Shown here piece after piece: positions 1 through 8,819 of a stretch of DNA of 64,000 nt (the stretch's first letter is position 1; the number at the start of each line of letters is the position of its first letter). The notes beneath the pieces are model-generated. The model saw nothing but the letters and a program-made list of their open reading frames with translations, did no database searches and had not been told where the DNA came from. The stretch comes from Flagellimonas eckloniae (GTDB lineage Bacteria; Bacteroidota; Bacteroidia; Flavobacteriales; Flavobacteriaceae): positions 2,218,501-2,282,500 of the forward strand of contig NZ_LCTZ01000002.1 in assembly GCF_001413955.1 (NCBI RefSeq), given 5' to 3'. The position numbers were made by a program, and so were the translations under genes.

Positions 1-332
1 ACAGGACCTTTTGTGTTTCTGCACACTTCTTTTGCTGCTTCAACACCACCGGAAGCCAAAGCGTCTTCTACTTGCTGTTTAAGTTTAGCTGAATTGGTAC
101 TTGCCAAATTCAAATAAATAATTCTTTCAATGGCAACTGCCAATCCTAAAATCAAACATAAAAGTACAATTCCCATGAAAGCAGGACCTCCCTGGATAAA
201 CTGTTCTTTCAATACTTGAGTAAAACCTTTGCTGGCAGCAGCAGTTTCTTCTTGCAACATTGCTGCAGATGCAGTTGTTGTTCCCAAAATAAACATTCCA
301 GCTACAGCCAGAGTATAGGATATTCTTTTCAT
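1..332 (-). CDS. exbB: MotA/TolQ/ExbB proton channel family protein, N-terminal part
   Basis: Only the first 110 or so codons are in the window; the gene continues past position 1. The ATG is at 332. The protein begins with a hydrophobic segment resembling a signal peptide (MKRISYTLAVAGMFILG), a Gln/Glu/Ala-rich stretch, then a transmembrane segment containing GIVLLCLILGLAVAIERIIY and the start of a cytoplasmic region (KLKQQVEDALASGG). This layout is that of the Bacteroidetes ExbB/TolQ family, whose N-terminus carries an extra membrane segment. The family uses the proton-motive force with ExbD to energise TonB-dependent outer-membrane transport. ExbD genes would be expected just outside the window. 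The assignment to ExbB rather than TolQ is inferred from lineage and is not provable from this fragment. Confidence 0.8.
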   Translation of the reverse strand, partial: MKRISYTLAVAGMFILGTTTASAAMLQEETAAASKGFTQVLKEQFIQGGPAFMGIVLLCLILGLAVAIERIIYLNLASTNSAKLKQQVEDALASGGVEAAKEVCRNTKGP

Positions 333-413
333 TTCTCTTAAACTTAAATTTAGTTAGTTATTAATAATGTTAAAGATATAAAAATTTTATAATTGAAAAA
401 TTAAAATACCTAG

Positions 414-501
414 CAGAGAGGAAGGGATTCGAACCCTCGATACACTTTTGGTGTATACACACTTTCCAGGCGTGCGCCTTCGACCACTCGGCCACCTCTC
501 T
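414..501 (-). tRNA. tRNA-Ser (anticodon GGA)
   Basis: Read on the minus strand, an 88-nt class II tRNA folds cleanly. The 7-bp acceptor is AGAGAGG with CCTCTCT. The anticodon stem is CACGC with GTGTG, enclosing the loop CTGGAAA (anticodon GGA). There is a long variable arm (GTATACACCAAAAGTGTATC), and the T arm has loop TTCGAAT. The discriminator is G and CCA is not encoded, since the next bases are CTA. The long variable arm and anticodon identify serine. The gene sits between ansA and the exbB-like gene. Confidence 0.95.
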
Positions 502-568
502 ATTTCTAATAGTTAGGCTGCCCAATAAACAAAAAAATAATTAGTAAAAGAAATTTGAGGCGTTAATT

Positions 569-1600
569 TTAGTGCATTTCACCACGAAGCGGGGTTTCAA
601 AAATTGTCTTAAAGAGCTTTCTGGAAATATTACTTCCCAATAGGTACATGGCTTTTGTTATGGCCGCTTCAGTCGTAATGTCCTTTCCGTTAATCATTTG
701 CATCTCTTTTAGCTTTTCACTGGTCTCATAATGCCCCATTGAAACCGCTCCTCCTGAACACTGCGTTACATTAATAATATGTAATCCTTTATCAATGGCT
801 TCTTTTAATTCTTTTAAAAACCAATCATCCGTTGGTGCATTTCCGGCACCATAGGTTTCCAAAACAACCACCTTTAACCCAGATATGTTCAAAATTGATT
901 TTAAAACTGACCTACTAAGACCAGGGAACAGTTTTAAAACCACAATATTATTATCCATATTCCTATGTACCTGTAAAGATTTTGATCGCGGTGGCCTTTT
1001 ACAAAGATTTGAATGATGAACTTTTAAATGTACCCCAGATTCAATTAGCGGAGGATGGTTTAAAGATGCGAACGCCTCAAAATGTTCCGCGTTGATTTTT
1101 GTAGTTCTATTGGCCCGGTACAACTTATATTCAAAATACAGACCCACCTCTTGTACAACGGGTTTTCCTTTTTCTTTTAAGGCTGCTATTTGAATTGACG
1201 TAATGAGATTTTCTTTTGCATCTGTACGCAAATCCCCAATAGGAAGTTGAGATCCTGTGAATATTACTGGCTTGGCCAGATTTTCCAACATAAAGCTTAA
1301 GGCTGAAGCCGAATAACTCATAGTATCGCTTCCGTGGAGCACTACAAATCCATCAAATTCCACATAATTCTCTTCAATTAGTGAAGCAATGGCAACCCAA
1401 TAATCCGGATTCATGTTTGAAGAATCTATTGGCTCATCAAAGGACACTCCTTTTAACTTACAATCCAATTGGTTCAATTCTGGAAGGTTTCGAATCAACT
1501 CCTTAAAATTAAAAGCCTTGAGCGCTCCTGTTTTGTAATCCTTTATCATACCGATAGTACCTCCGGTATAGATAAGCAGAATGTTGGTTTTGTCTTGCAT
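569..1600 (-). CDS. ansA: Type I L-asparaginase
   Basis: This enzyme hydrolyses L-asparagine to aspartate and ammonia in the cytoplasm. The family signature TGGTIGM is close to the N-terminus and holds the nucleophilic Thr. The second catalytic block LHGSDTMSYSASALS and the downstream TDAKEN segment are also present. There is no signal peptide, which fits the cytoplasmic type I form. I place the start at the ATG at 1600 (protein MQDKTNILLIYTGGTIGM); a longer frame begins at TTG 1618 but would overlap the tatD stop. About 343 aa is normal for the family. It lies 7 nt downstream of tatD and is probably cotranscribed with it. Confidence 0.92.
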   Translation of the reverse strand: MQDKTNILLIYTGGTIGMIKDYKTGALKAFNFKELIRNLPELNQLDCKLKGVSFDEPIDSSNMNPDYWVAIASLIEENYVEFDGFVVLHGSDTMSYSASALSFMLENLAKPVIFTGSQLPIGDLRTDAKENLITSIQIAALKEKGKPVVQEVGLYFEYKLYRANRTTKINAEHFEAFASLNHPPLIESGVHLKVHHSNLCKRPPRSKSLQVHRNMDNNIVVLKLFPGLSRSVLKSILNISGLKVVVLETYGAGNAPTDDWFLKELKEAIDKGLHIINVTQCSGGAVSMGHYETSEKLKEMQMINGKDITTEAAITKAMYLLGSNISRKLFKTIFETPLRGEMH

Positions 1601-1607
1601 ACTAATT

Positions 1608-2375
1608 CTAAATACCAAAAACCTTTTTGGAATTATCAGTCGTTATTGAAGCTATATCTTCGAGCGTCATATCATATATCAAAGCCAATTTTTCTAATAC
1701 CTTAATTATATAAGCACTTTCATTTCGTTTTCCACGGTATGGAACTGGAGACAAATAAGGCGAATCCGTTTCCAAAACAATATGTTTCAAATCAATCTGA
1801 TTCAAAAATTGGTCAATTTTTCCATTTTTAAATGTAGCAACCCCACCAATACCTAGCTTCATATTATAGGACATAGCTTGGTGCGCCTGTTCCAAGGTTC
1901 CTGTAAAGCAATGAAAAATTCCGTAGAGGCCTTCGTCTTTCTCATGTTCCAAAATCTCAAAAATCTCATCAAAAGATTCCCTACAATGAATTACTATGGG
2001 TAGTTTATATTTCTTGGCCAAACGAATTTGATATACAAATGCATCTTGTTGCTGCTTCAAAAAGGTTTTGTCCCAATATAGGTCAATTCCTATTTCACCT
2101 ACCGCCCAAAACTTTCTTTCCGATAGCAATTTTTCCACATGGAACAGCTCTTCCTTATAGTTTTCCTTCACATGGGTTGGATGCAATCCCATCATCAAAA
2201 AAACATTGTCAGGGTATTTGGCCTCCAAATTCAACATACTTTGTGTATAGGTGGAATCAATTGCGGGAATAAAGAATCGCTCAACACCTAATTCCATGGC
2301 ATTATTGATGACCTCATCGCGGTCATCATCAAAAGCTTCACTATATAAATGGGTATGCGTATCCGTTATTACCAT
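1608..2375 (-). CDS. tatD: TatD family metal-dependent hydrolase (DNase)
   Basis: This is a 255-aa TIM-barrel metallohydrolase of the TatD family, which contains 3'-5' DNA exonucleases. The metal-binding set is visible in order: THTH at residues 6-9, GEIGID in the middle, VIHCRE, IFHCFTG and ETDSPYL near the C-terminus. The length matches the family. The start is the ATG at 2375. The gene is the first of a minus-strand pair with ansA, a common Flavobacteriia arrangement. It is divergent from the aspartic protease gene, whose start is only about 37 nt away. Physiological substrate cannot be read from the sequence. Confidence 0.93.
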   Translation of the reverse strand: MVITDTHTHLYSEAFDDDRDEVINNAMELGVERFFIPAIDSTYTQSMLNLEAKYPDNVFLMMGLHPTHVKENYKEELFHVEKLLSERKFWAVGEIGIDLYWDKTFLKQQQDAFVYQIRLAKKYKLPIVIHCRESFDEIFEILEHEKDEGLYGIFHCFTGTLEQAHQAMSYNMKLGIGGVATFKNGKIDQFLNQIDLKHIVLETDSPYLSPVPYRGKRNESAYIIKVLEKLALIYDMTLEDIASITTDNSKKVFGI

Positions 2376-2412
2376 AAAGCAAAAATAGGTTTATCTTTAA
2401 GAAAAATTGTTG

Positions 2413-2853
2413 ATGAAATCCCTCAAAAAGTTTCTGAAATCAAAAAACTACCTCACAATCCCTTTGGTTCTTACGGAAACCAACCATTTTGAAATTGCCG
2501 CCAAAATAAATGGGGTTTCTGGACGATTTATTTTGGATACAGGAGCTTCCAACACCTGTGTTGGGATGGACAAAATTGATTTTTTTAAAATGATTTCCGA
2601 GGTTTCAGATATAAAAGCGGCAGGAGCTGGTGCAACCGAAATGGAAACCTTGGTCTCTTCCAAAAATAAAATCCAAATCGGGGAATGGAAAAAAAGCAAG
2701 CAAAAAATAGTATTGTTTGATTTAGTCCATGTCAATGAAGCACTAACCTCTCATAATTCCCTACCTGTAGATGGCATTATAGGGGCCGACGTTCTTAAAA
2801 AAGGTAAGGCCATAATTGATTATGACAAAAAAAGCCTTTACTTAAAAAAGTAA
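2413..2853 (+). CDS. Retropepsin-like (clan AA) aspartic protease family protein
   Basis: A 146-aa single-domain protein with the retroviral-protease signature FILDTGASNTCVG. Asp42 of the DTGA motif is the predicted catalytic residue, and a second conserved block, VDGIIGADVLKKGKAIIDY, near the C-terminus matches the ILG-type motif of the fold. Such proteins act as dimers because each chain provides one Asp. The start is taken at ATG 2413; an upstream TTG-TTG (2407) is a weaker option. No signal peptide or membrane segment is visible, so a cytosolic location is likely. Substrate is unknown. It converges with sucB, leaving only 27 nt between the stops. Confidence 0.8.
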   Translation: MKSLKKFLKSKNYLTIPLVLTETNHFEIAAKINGVSGRFILDTGASNTCVGMDKIDFFKMISEVSDIKAAGAGATEMETLVSSKNKIQIGEWKKSKQKIVLFDLVHVNEALTSHNSLPVDGIIGADVLKKGKAIIDYDKKSLYLKK

Positions 2854-2880
2854 GGCCATTAGTATTTAAAAAGTTTAGCT

Positions 2881-4098
2881 TTACAGCTCCAACGCTTTTT
2901 TCACATTGCCATCCATCAATAATTCTTCTGGGCTCTCAAGAGCTTCTTTTACAGCAACCAAAAACCCAACAGATTCTTTACCATCAATAATCCTATGGTC
3001 GTAAGAAAGCGCTACATACATAATTGGGGCAATGACCACTTGACCATTTTTGGCAATAGGACGCTCTACAATGTTGTGCATTCCTAAAATGGCACTTTGT
3101 GGAGGGTTGATAATAGGTGTTGATAGCATGGAACCAAAAACACCACCATTGGTAATGGTAAAAGTCCCTCCGGTCATTTCATCAACCGTAATTTCACCTT
3201 CGCGCGCTCTAATTGCCAATCTTTTCACCTCAGCTTCAACACCTCTGAAGGTTAAATTTTCAGCATTTCTAATAACGGGGACCATTAATCCTTTTGGACC
3301 AGAAACCGCTATACTGATGTCGCAAAAATCATAGGACAACATTTCCTTCCCATCAATCATAGAATTTACAGCAGGGTATAGTTCCAAAGCCCGAACAACA
3401 GCTTTGGTGAAGAAGGACATAAAACCTAAACTTACTCCATGTTTCTCCTTAAAAGTTTCCTTGTATTGTTTCCGTAATTCAAAGATTGGTGACATATCCA
3501 CTTCATTGAAAGTGGTCAACATTGCGGTTTCGTTCTTGGCGGACACAAGACGCTCGGCAACTTTTCTGCGCAGCATGGATAGTTTGGAACGGGATTCCCC
3601 TCTACTTCCGCCAGTTGGTGTACCCATAGAGGGAACAGCTTTTACCGCATCTTCTTTAGTGATACGTCCATCTCTTCCGGTACCAGAAACAGCAGAAGGA
3701 GCTACTCCTTTTTCATCTAAAATCTTTTTTGCGGCTGGGGATGGGCTTCCAGATGCATAGGTTTCTTTTTTAACTTCGGCTTTTGGTGTTTCTGCCTTAA
3801 CAGGTTCTTCTTTTACGACTTCCTTTTCCGCCACAGGGGAAGCATCACCTTCAGGCTTTGCGGCACTGGTGTCTATAAGGCAGACAACCTCACCAACAGC
3901 AACGGCATCACCCTCCTCAGCTTTTAAGGTTATGACCCCACTTTCCTCAGCAGGAAGTTCCAAAGTTGCCTTGTCCGAATCAACCTCTGCAATTGCTTGG
4001 TCTTTTTCCACATAGTCTCCATCCTGCACCAACCATTCTGCAATTTCAACTTCGGTTATGGACTCCCCCGGTGAGGGAACTTTCATTTCTAAAACCAT
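2881..4098 (-). CDS. sucB: 2-oxoglutarate dehydrogenase E2, dihydrolipoamide succinyltransferase
   Basis: This is the E2 core of the 2-oxoglutarate dehydrogenase complex of the TCA cycle; it transfers succinyl groups from lipoate to CoA. One lipoyl domain occupies residues 1-80, with the lipoylated Lys43 in DSDKATLEL. An Ala/Pro/Glu/Lys-rich linker follows. The peripheral subunit-binding domain lies at about 115-155 ([16 protein letters not shown]). The catalytic domain runs from about 170 to 405, with the active-site block SYDHRIIDG (His368, Asp372). Its 405 aa is the usual size. It follows sucA by 27 nt, so the two form an operon. No lpd gene is in the window. Confidence 0.96.
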   Translation of the reverse strand: MVLEMKVPSPGESITEVEIAEWLVQDGDYVEKDQAIAEVDSDKATLELPAEESGVITLKAEEGDAVAVGEVVCLIDTSAAKPEGDASPVAEKEVVKEEPVKAETPKAEVKKETYASGSPSPAAKKILDEKGVAPSAVSGTGRDGRITKEDAVKAVPSMGTPTGGSRGESRSKLSMLRRKVAERLVSAKNETAMLTTFNEVDMSPIFELRKQYKETFKEKHGVSLGFMSFFTKAVVRALELYPAVNSMIDGKEMLSYDFCDISIAVSGPKGLMVPVIRNAENLTFRGVEAEVKRLAIRAREGEITVDEMTGGTFTITNGGVFGSMLSTPIINPPQSAILGMHNIVERPIAKNGQVVIAPIMYVALSYDHRIIDGKESVGFLVAVKEALESPEELLMDGNVKKALEL

Positions 4099-4125
4099 CT
4101 TATTTTAGTTTTATTCTTTTCTAAA

Positions 4126-6921
4126 TTAACTTCTTTGCATGTTGTCTTTAGTCTTATCAAAGACATATTCTATTACCTGTGCATGTCTGCGTTGCGAACG
4201 TACCGCACTCCCAGCTGCTGGCGCCCCATAAAATCTTCTAGAGGCCACCCTAAATTGTTTTGCTTCCTCAAAATGCATTAGTAGGTGACCCCATGCCCCC
4301 ATATTACGTGGTTCTTCTTGGGCCCAGACCACATCTTCTGCATTTTTATATTTTTTGATAGTGATCTGTATTTCCTTTGTTGGCAATGGGAACAATTGTT
4401 CCAGCCGCACCAAGGCAACATCATCTCTTTTCAATTCTTCTTTTTTATCCAACAGGTCATAATAAAACTTACCGGTGCAGAACACCAAGGTTTTAACTTT
4501 GGACGCAAGTGCCTTTTCATCATCAATTAAGGTCTGAAAACTTCCGTTCGCCATTTCTTCTTTGGTCGATAAGACTTTTGGATGCCTTAAAAGACTCTTT
4601 GGCGTAAAGACAATCAAAGGTTTTCTAAAACCAGCTTTCATTTGTCTTCGTAATAAATGGAACATGTTTGCCGGAGTGGTAACATCGGCCACATACATAT
4701 TGTCCTTTGCACACAATTGAAGATATCTTTCCATTCGTGCTGATGAATGCTCAGCACCCTGACCTTCATACCCATGGGGCAGCAATAACACCAAACCATT
4801 TTGAAGCTTCCATTTGTCCTCCGCTGAAGAAAGGTATTGATCAATGATTATTTGTGCCCCATTGCTAAAGTCCCCAAATTGTGCTTCCCAAATAGTTAAG
4901 GTCTTTGGGCTTGCCATGGCATATCCATAATCAAACCCCATAACTGCATACTCTGAAAGTAAGGAATTATAAATGTGGAACTTCCCGTTTTGATTTTCCC
5001 CCATCTCATTCAATAGAATGACCTCTTCCTCGTGCATTTCGGTTTTAATTACGGCATGACGGTGTGAAAACGTTCCACGTTCCACATCCTGACCTGTCAT
5101 CCTAACATCATAACCTTCTTCAATTAAGGAACCATATGCCAAAAGTTCACCCATTGCCCAATCCAATTGATTGTCCTCAAAATACATTTTATTTCGTGCT
5201 CCAACCAATCGTTCCAGTTTTCTAAGGAATTTCTTTCCTTCTGGAAGACCTGTAATACTTTTTGCTACCTCATCCAGTTTTTTAAGCTGATACGAAGTAT
5301 CAATAACACTTAGCATGGCGTCTTCTGCAACTTGACCAAAACCTTCCCATTCATCTTGCATGAAGGGTGTAATTCTAGTTTTCTCAACCTTTCGAGAATC
5401 CAATAAGTTTTCTTCTAGATTTTTCTTGTACTCAAGTTCCAGATTTTTTAGAAAATCCTTATCTATTATCCCCTGAGCAATAAGCTTTTCGGCATAGATA
5501 TCCCTTGGATTTGGGTGTTTGGAAATAGATTTATACAATAGAGGTTGAGTGAATTTGGGTTCATCACCTTCATTATGTCCATATTTCCGATATCCCAATA
5601 AATCTAAAAAGACATCCCTTTTGTAACGCATGCGATATTCCAATGCAAACGTTGCTGCGTGCACAACGGCTTCGGCATCATCTGCATTAACATGTAAAAC
5701 AGGCGAAAGGGTGACCTTGCCAACATCTGTACAATAGGTAGATGAGCGTGCATCCAGATAATTAGTTGTAAATCCTATTTGATTATTGACTACTATATGT
5801 ATGGTTCCTCCTGTGTGGTATCCATCCAAGCGGGCCATTTGTATTATTTCATAAGCAATCCCCTGTCCTGCAAAAGCTGCATCCCCATGCACCAAAATGG
5901 GAAGTACCTCAGAAATATTTTCTTGATGATCTCTATCTTGTTTTGCCCTGGTAATACCTTCAACAATGGAATTAACGGTTTCTAAATGGGATGGGTTTGG
6001 TGCAATGTTCATATTGACCATTTTTCCTGAATCGGTTTCCCGCATTGAAGTCCACCCCAAATGGTATTTTACATCTCCATCAAAGATGGCCTCCTCATAA
6101 TCCTTACCATCAAACTCGCTAAAAATATCTTTAGGTGATTTTCCAAAAATATTGGTAAGGACACTCAACCGCCCACGGTGTGCCATCCCCATGACAAACT
6201 GTTTTACTCCAGCATCTGCCGCCTTTTCTATAATTACATCCAAAGCTGGGATAAGAGACTCTCCTCCTTCAAGCGAAAATCGTTTCTGGCCAACATATTT
6301 AGTATGCAAAAAGCTTTCAAACGAAACAGCTTCGTTAAGTTTTCTAAGAATATTTTTCTTTTCCTCTGGGGAAAAATTTGGATGATTGTCATTTACATTT
6401 AACCACTCCTGAATCCATTGTATGCGCTCGGGAGTACGAATGTACATATACTCAACCCCAATGGCATCACAATATATGCGCTCAAGATGTGCTATTATTT
6501 TTTTGAGGGAAGTTGACCCAATGCCAATAATCTTACCGGCATCAAAAACCGTTTCCATATCCTCTTGGGACAATCCAAAATTGGAAATTTCCAGGCTAGG
6601 AATATACTTTCTTCGTTCCCTTACTGGATTTGTTTGGGTAAAGAGATGCCCCCGGGAACGATACCCGTCAATTAGGCGGATTACCTGAAATTCTTTCTGT
6701 AACGACTGGGGGATTTCAATTTGCTGTCCATTGACAAGTGTCAATGCACCATTTTCGCTGGATAAATCCAACTCATCCAAGGAACTTTCCAGACCAAAAT
6801 CAAATCCTTGAAAAAAAGCCTTCCAACTAGGCTCTAGACTATCGGGACTCTTAAGGTACTTATCATATAACTCCGCAAAAAATGAAGTATGCGCAGCATT
6901 CAAAAAAGAATATTTATCCAT
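4126..6921 (-). CDS. sucA: 2-oxoglutarate dehydrogenase E1 component
   Basis: The thiamine-diphosphate-dependent E1 subunit decarboxylates 2-oxoglutarate and succinylates the E2 lipoyl group. The 931-aa length is typical. The N-terminal E1 motif (SFLNAAHTSFFAELYDKYL) is followed by the dehydrogenase domain with MGMAHRGRLSVL and HGDAAFAGQGIAYE. The thiamine/metal-binding block GTIHIVVNNQIGFTT comes next. The C-terminal transketolase-like half contains LLPHGYEGQGAEHSSAR, a known E1o signature. The start is the ATG at 6921. A TATTTTTG box 38 nt upstream looks like its promoter. sucB is downstream in the same operon. Confidence 0.97.
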   Translation of the reverse strand: MDKYSFLNAAHTSFFAELYDKYLKSPDSLEPSWKAFFQGFDFGLESSLDELDLSSENGALTLVNGQQIEIPQSLQKEFQVIRLIDGYRSRGHLFTQTNPVRERRKYIPSLEISNFGLSQEDMETVFDAGKIIGIGSTSLKKIIAHLERIYCDAIGVEYMYIRTPERIQWIQEWLNVNDNHPNFSPEEKKNILRKLNEAVSFESFLHTKYVGQKRFSLEGGESLIPALDVIIEKAADAGVKQFVMGMAHRGRLSVLTNIFGKSPKDIFSEFDGKDYEEAIFDGDVKYHLGWTSMRETDSGKMVNMNIAPNPSHLETVNSIVEGITRAKQDRDHQENISEVLPILVHGDAAFAGQGIAYEIIQMARLDGYHTGGTIHIVVNNQIGFTTNYLDARSSTYCTDVGKVTLSPVLHVNADDAEAVVHAATFALEYRMRYKRDVFLDLLGYRKYGHNEGDEPKFTQPLLYKSISKHPNPRDIYAEKLIAQGIIDKDFLKNLELEYKKNLEENLLDSRKVEKTRITPFMQDEWEGFGQVAEDAMLSVIDTSYQLKKLDEVAKSITGLPEGKKFLRKLERLVGARNKMYFEDNQLDWAMGELLAYGSLIEEGYDVRMTGQDVERGTFSHRHAVIKTEMHEEEVILLNEMGENQNGKFHIYNSLLSEYAVMGFDYGYAMASPKTLTIWEAQFGDFSNGAQIIIDQYLSSAEDKWKLQNGLVLLLPHGYEGQGAEHSSARMERYLQLCAKDNMYVADVTTPANMFHLLRRQMKAGFRKPLIVFTPKSLLRHPKVLSTKEEMANGSFQTLIDDEKALASKVKTLVFCTGKFYYDLLDKKEELKRDDVALVRLEQLFPLPTKEIQITIKKYKNAEDVVWAQEEPRNMGAWGHLLMHFEEAKQFRVASRRFYGAPAAGSAVRSQRRHAQVIEYVFDKTKDNMQRS

Positions 6922-6958
6922 TGATAGTTTTTAGCTAAAACTTATCTAAAAATTTAGA

Positions 6959-6966
6959 CAAAAATA
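6959..6966 (-). promoter_or_regulatory. Predicted -7 promoter box for sucAB
   Basis: On the minus strand the bases read TATTTTTG, a full match to the Bacteroidetes primary-sigma -7 consensus TAnnTTTG, about 38 nt before the sucA ATG. No FNR-type palindrome lies in front of it, in contrast to the promoters of the low-oxygen cluster. A TTTG lies upstream but at slightly wide spacing, so the -33 box is uncertain. Confidence 0.45.
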
Positions 6967-7019
6967 CAATAAATACTATAGGCAGATAAACAAACACAGG
7001 CATATTTCACAATATGTCT

Positions 7020-7376
7020 TTAAGATGTAAATTTATTCTTGAACCATACTTTTTGCCACTCTCTTTTTAACAACAAGAAGCATACTTCTTCAGAAACATC
7101 AACAACATCCAATGACTTTAGCTCGGTTATTTTATGTTCGGGAATATCTACGATATACAATAAGTTCTGATATTCAGGAATATTTTCCAACAGCAGAAAG
7201 TAAATTTTCTCTTTTAAGACATCCTTCAGTTCAGCTGGCCCAACTTCCATTGAAAAAGATAACTTGACATTGGCAAGCTCAAAGTCTTTTTTCAATTGAG
7301 ATAACAGGTTTTTGTATAGCATTTCCTCTTGGGCCAACTCCAAAACTTCCATACTAGTATTAAAATTGGTCAACAT
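7020..7376 (-). CDS. Conserved hypothetical protein, 118 aa
   Basis: I do not recognise a family. The protein is soluble, with no signal peptide or membrane segment, and has an alternating helical/strand character. It opens with a likely amphipathic helix (VLELAQEEMLYKNLLSQLKKDF) and ends with a Trp-Lys-rich tail (LLKREWQKVWFKNKFTS). It starts at the ATG at 7376, 29 nt after the stop of the amidohydrolase gene, and so is probably the second gene of that transcription unit. Coding potential is supported by clean spacing on both sides and by the operon-like position, not by a recognised motif. Confidence 0.6.
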   Translation of the reverse strand: MLTNFNTSMEVLELAQEEMLYKNLLSQLKKDFELANVKLSFSMEVGPAELKDVLKEKIYFLLLENIPEYQNLLYIVDIPEHKITELKSLDVVDVSEEVCFLLLKREWQKVWFKNKFTS

Positions 7377-7405
7377 AAGGTATGAACGAACAACTTCTTG
7401 AAAAC

Positions 7406-8683
7406 TTATTCCGATTTAAATATTTGTCCCTCTTTCATAACAAAGACAACATTTTCAAGGGTATCTACATTATATACAGGGTTTTCATCAACAGCAATAA
7501 TGTCTGCCAAAAAACCTTCTTCTAATTGTCCAAGACTGTCTCCCATGCCTAAAAGCGTGGCATTGGTAATCGTTGCAGATTCCAAGGCTTTCATAATGGG
7601 CATTCCTACTTCCACCATATAACCAAACTCCTTTGCATTGAGCCCGTGTGGAAATACACCTGCATCCGTGCCAAAAGCAATAGGCACTCCCTTTTTATAG
7701 GCCTTTGCAAATGTGCTTTGGATAAGTGGACCTATTTCACTTGCTTTTTTTGCAACCACCTCTGGAAAGTATCCAGGAATTTTGGCTTTTTCTGCTACTT
7801 GTTTGCCTGCTGTGATTGTGGGTACTAAATATGAATCGTACTGCACCATTAAATCCATAGTTTCCTCGCTCATCAAAGTTCCGTGCTCAATGGTTTTGAT
7901 ACCTCCTTTTACTGCTCGTTGCATTCCCTCATCGCCATGCGCATGTGCCGCAGTAAGCATATTGTAATCTTTTGCAGTCTCTGTTATCGCTTTAATTTCT
8001 TCAATTGTAAACTGCGGATTCTGACCACTTTTGGCAACACTCAGCACACCTCCAGTTGCAGTTATTTTTATGACATCCGCTCCATTTTTATACCGTTGTC
8101 TCACAGCTTTCTTTCCATCTTCCGGCGAATTGACAACACCTTCTTTTGGACCAGGGTCTCCTATCAAAACGTTTTTCATGCCGTTGGTCGGGTCTGCATG
8201 ACCACCTGTGGTAGCTATGGATTTTCCTGCCGTAAAAATTCTTGGCCCTACTACAGTTCCTTTGTTGATTGCATTTCGGAGTGCAATATTGACACCCGTC
8301 CCACCTAGGTCACGCACTGTTGTAAACCCTGACATTAATGTTCTTTTTGCATATACCGTTGATTGAAATGCCACATCAGCATCATTTAGCGTATATCTTT
8401 CAACATAGGATTTTGGATTGGATTCACTTTCTATGTGCACATGCATATCTATAAATCCAGGAAGTATTGTTTTGTCTTTTAAATCGACAATAATAGCTTC
8501 AGCATTACCAGCTTGATAACCGTTCAGAATGGATTTTATGCTTTTCCCGGAAACTACTATTGTTTTTTCTGAAAGAACTTTCCCAGATTTTACATCAACA
8601 ATATTGCCGCAATGGAGATAGGTTTCTTGTGCAAAAAGAATTGAACTGGATAATAGAATTAAAAATAGAATACTGTTTTTCAT
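7406..8683 (-). CDS. Secreted metal-dependent amidohydrolase (imidazolonepropionase-like)
   Basis: A 425-aa amidohydrolase-superfamily protein with a Sec signal peptide (MKNSILFLILLSSSILFAQ), hence exported to the periplasm or beyond. The metal-binding motifs are in the expected order: MHVHIE after the first strand, KITATGG, HAHGDEGM, IEHGT and FGTDAGV. The exported imidazolonepropionase-like subgroup includes Xaa-Pro and acyl-peptide type peptidases, so the substrate could be a dipeptide or a cyclic amide; this cannot be decided here. The start is the ATG at 8683. It is cotranscribed with the small hypothetical gene downstream. The galE terminator lies just upstream. Confidence 0.85.
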   Translation of the reverse strand: MKNSILFLILLSSSILFAQETYLHCGNIVDVKSGKVLSEKTIVVSGKSIKSILNGYQAGNAEAIIVDLKDKTILPGFIDMHVHIESESNPKSYVERYTLNDADVAFQSTVYAKRTLMSGFTTVRDLGGTGVNIALRNAINKGTVVGPRIFTAGKSIATTGGHADPTNGMKNVLIGDPGPKEGVVNSPEDGKKAVRQRYKNGADVIKITATGGVLSVAKSGQNPQFTIEEIKAITETAKDYNMLTAAHAHGDEGMQRAVKGGIKTIEHGTLMSEETMDLMVQYDSYLVPTITAGKQVAEKAKIPGYFPEVVAKKASEIGPLIQSTFAKAYKKGVPIAFGTDAGVFPHGLNAKEFGYMVEVGMPIMKALESATITNATLLGMGDSLGQLEEGFLADIIAVDENPVYNVDTLENVVFVMKEGQIFKSE

Positions 8684-8765
8684 GTTTGAGTTAGTTGAAT
8701 ATGTTCTTAAAAATAAGCATACATTCCTGTTTTACAATAAAACAACACTGAATTGAATCGGGCCA

Positions 8766-8797
8766 ATAAAAAAGCCCGTCAAATGGACAGGCTTTCT
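8766..8797 (-). terminator. Rho-independent terminator after galE
   Basis: In the minus-strand direction, 24 nt after the galE stop, the sequence forms a hairpin with arms AAAGCC(T)GTC and GAC(G)GGCTTT around a short loop, followed by a run of T (GGGCTTTTTTATT). It separates the aminotransferase-galE operon from the amidohydrolase gene. Confidence 0.8.
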
Positions 8798-8819
8798 TTA
8801 GTCTTTTAAGTATAGTTTT

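Noticed and set aside
569..1618. Longer ansA start at TTG 1618
   Set aside because: The ATG at 1600 is 7 nt after the tatD stop and sits directly before the conserved N-terminus, so the extra six codons and overlap are not needed.
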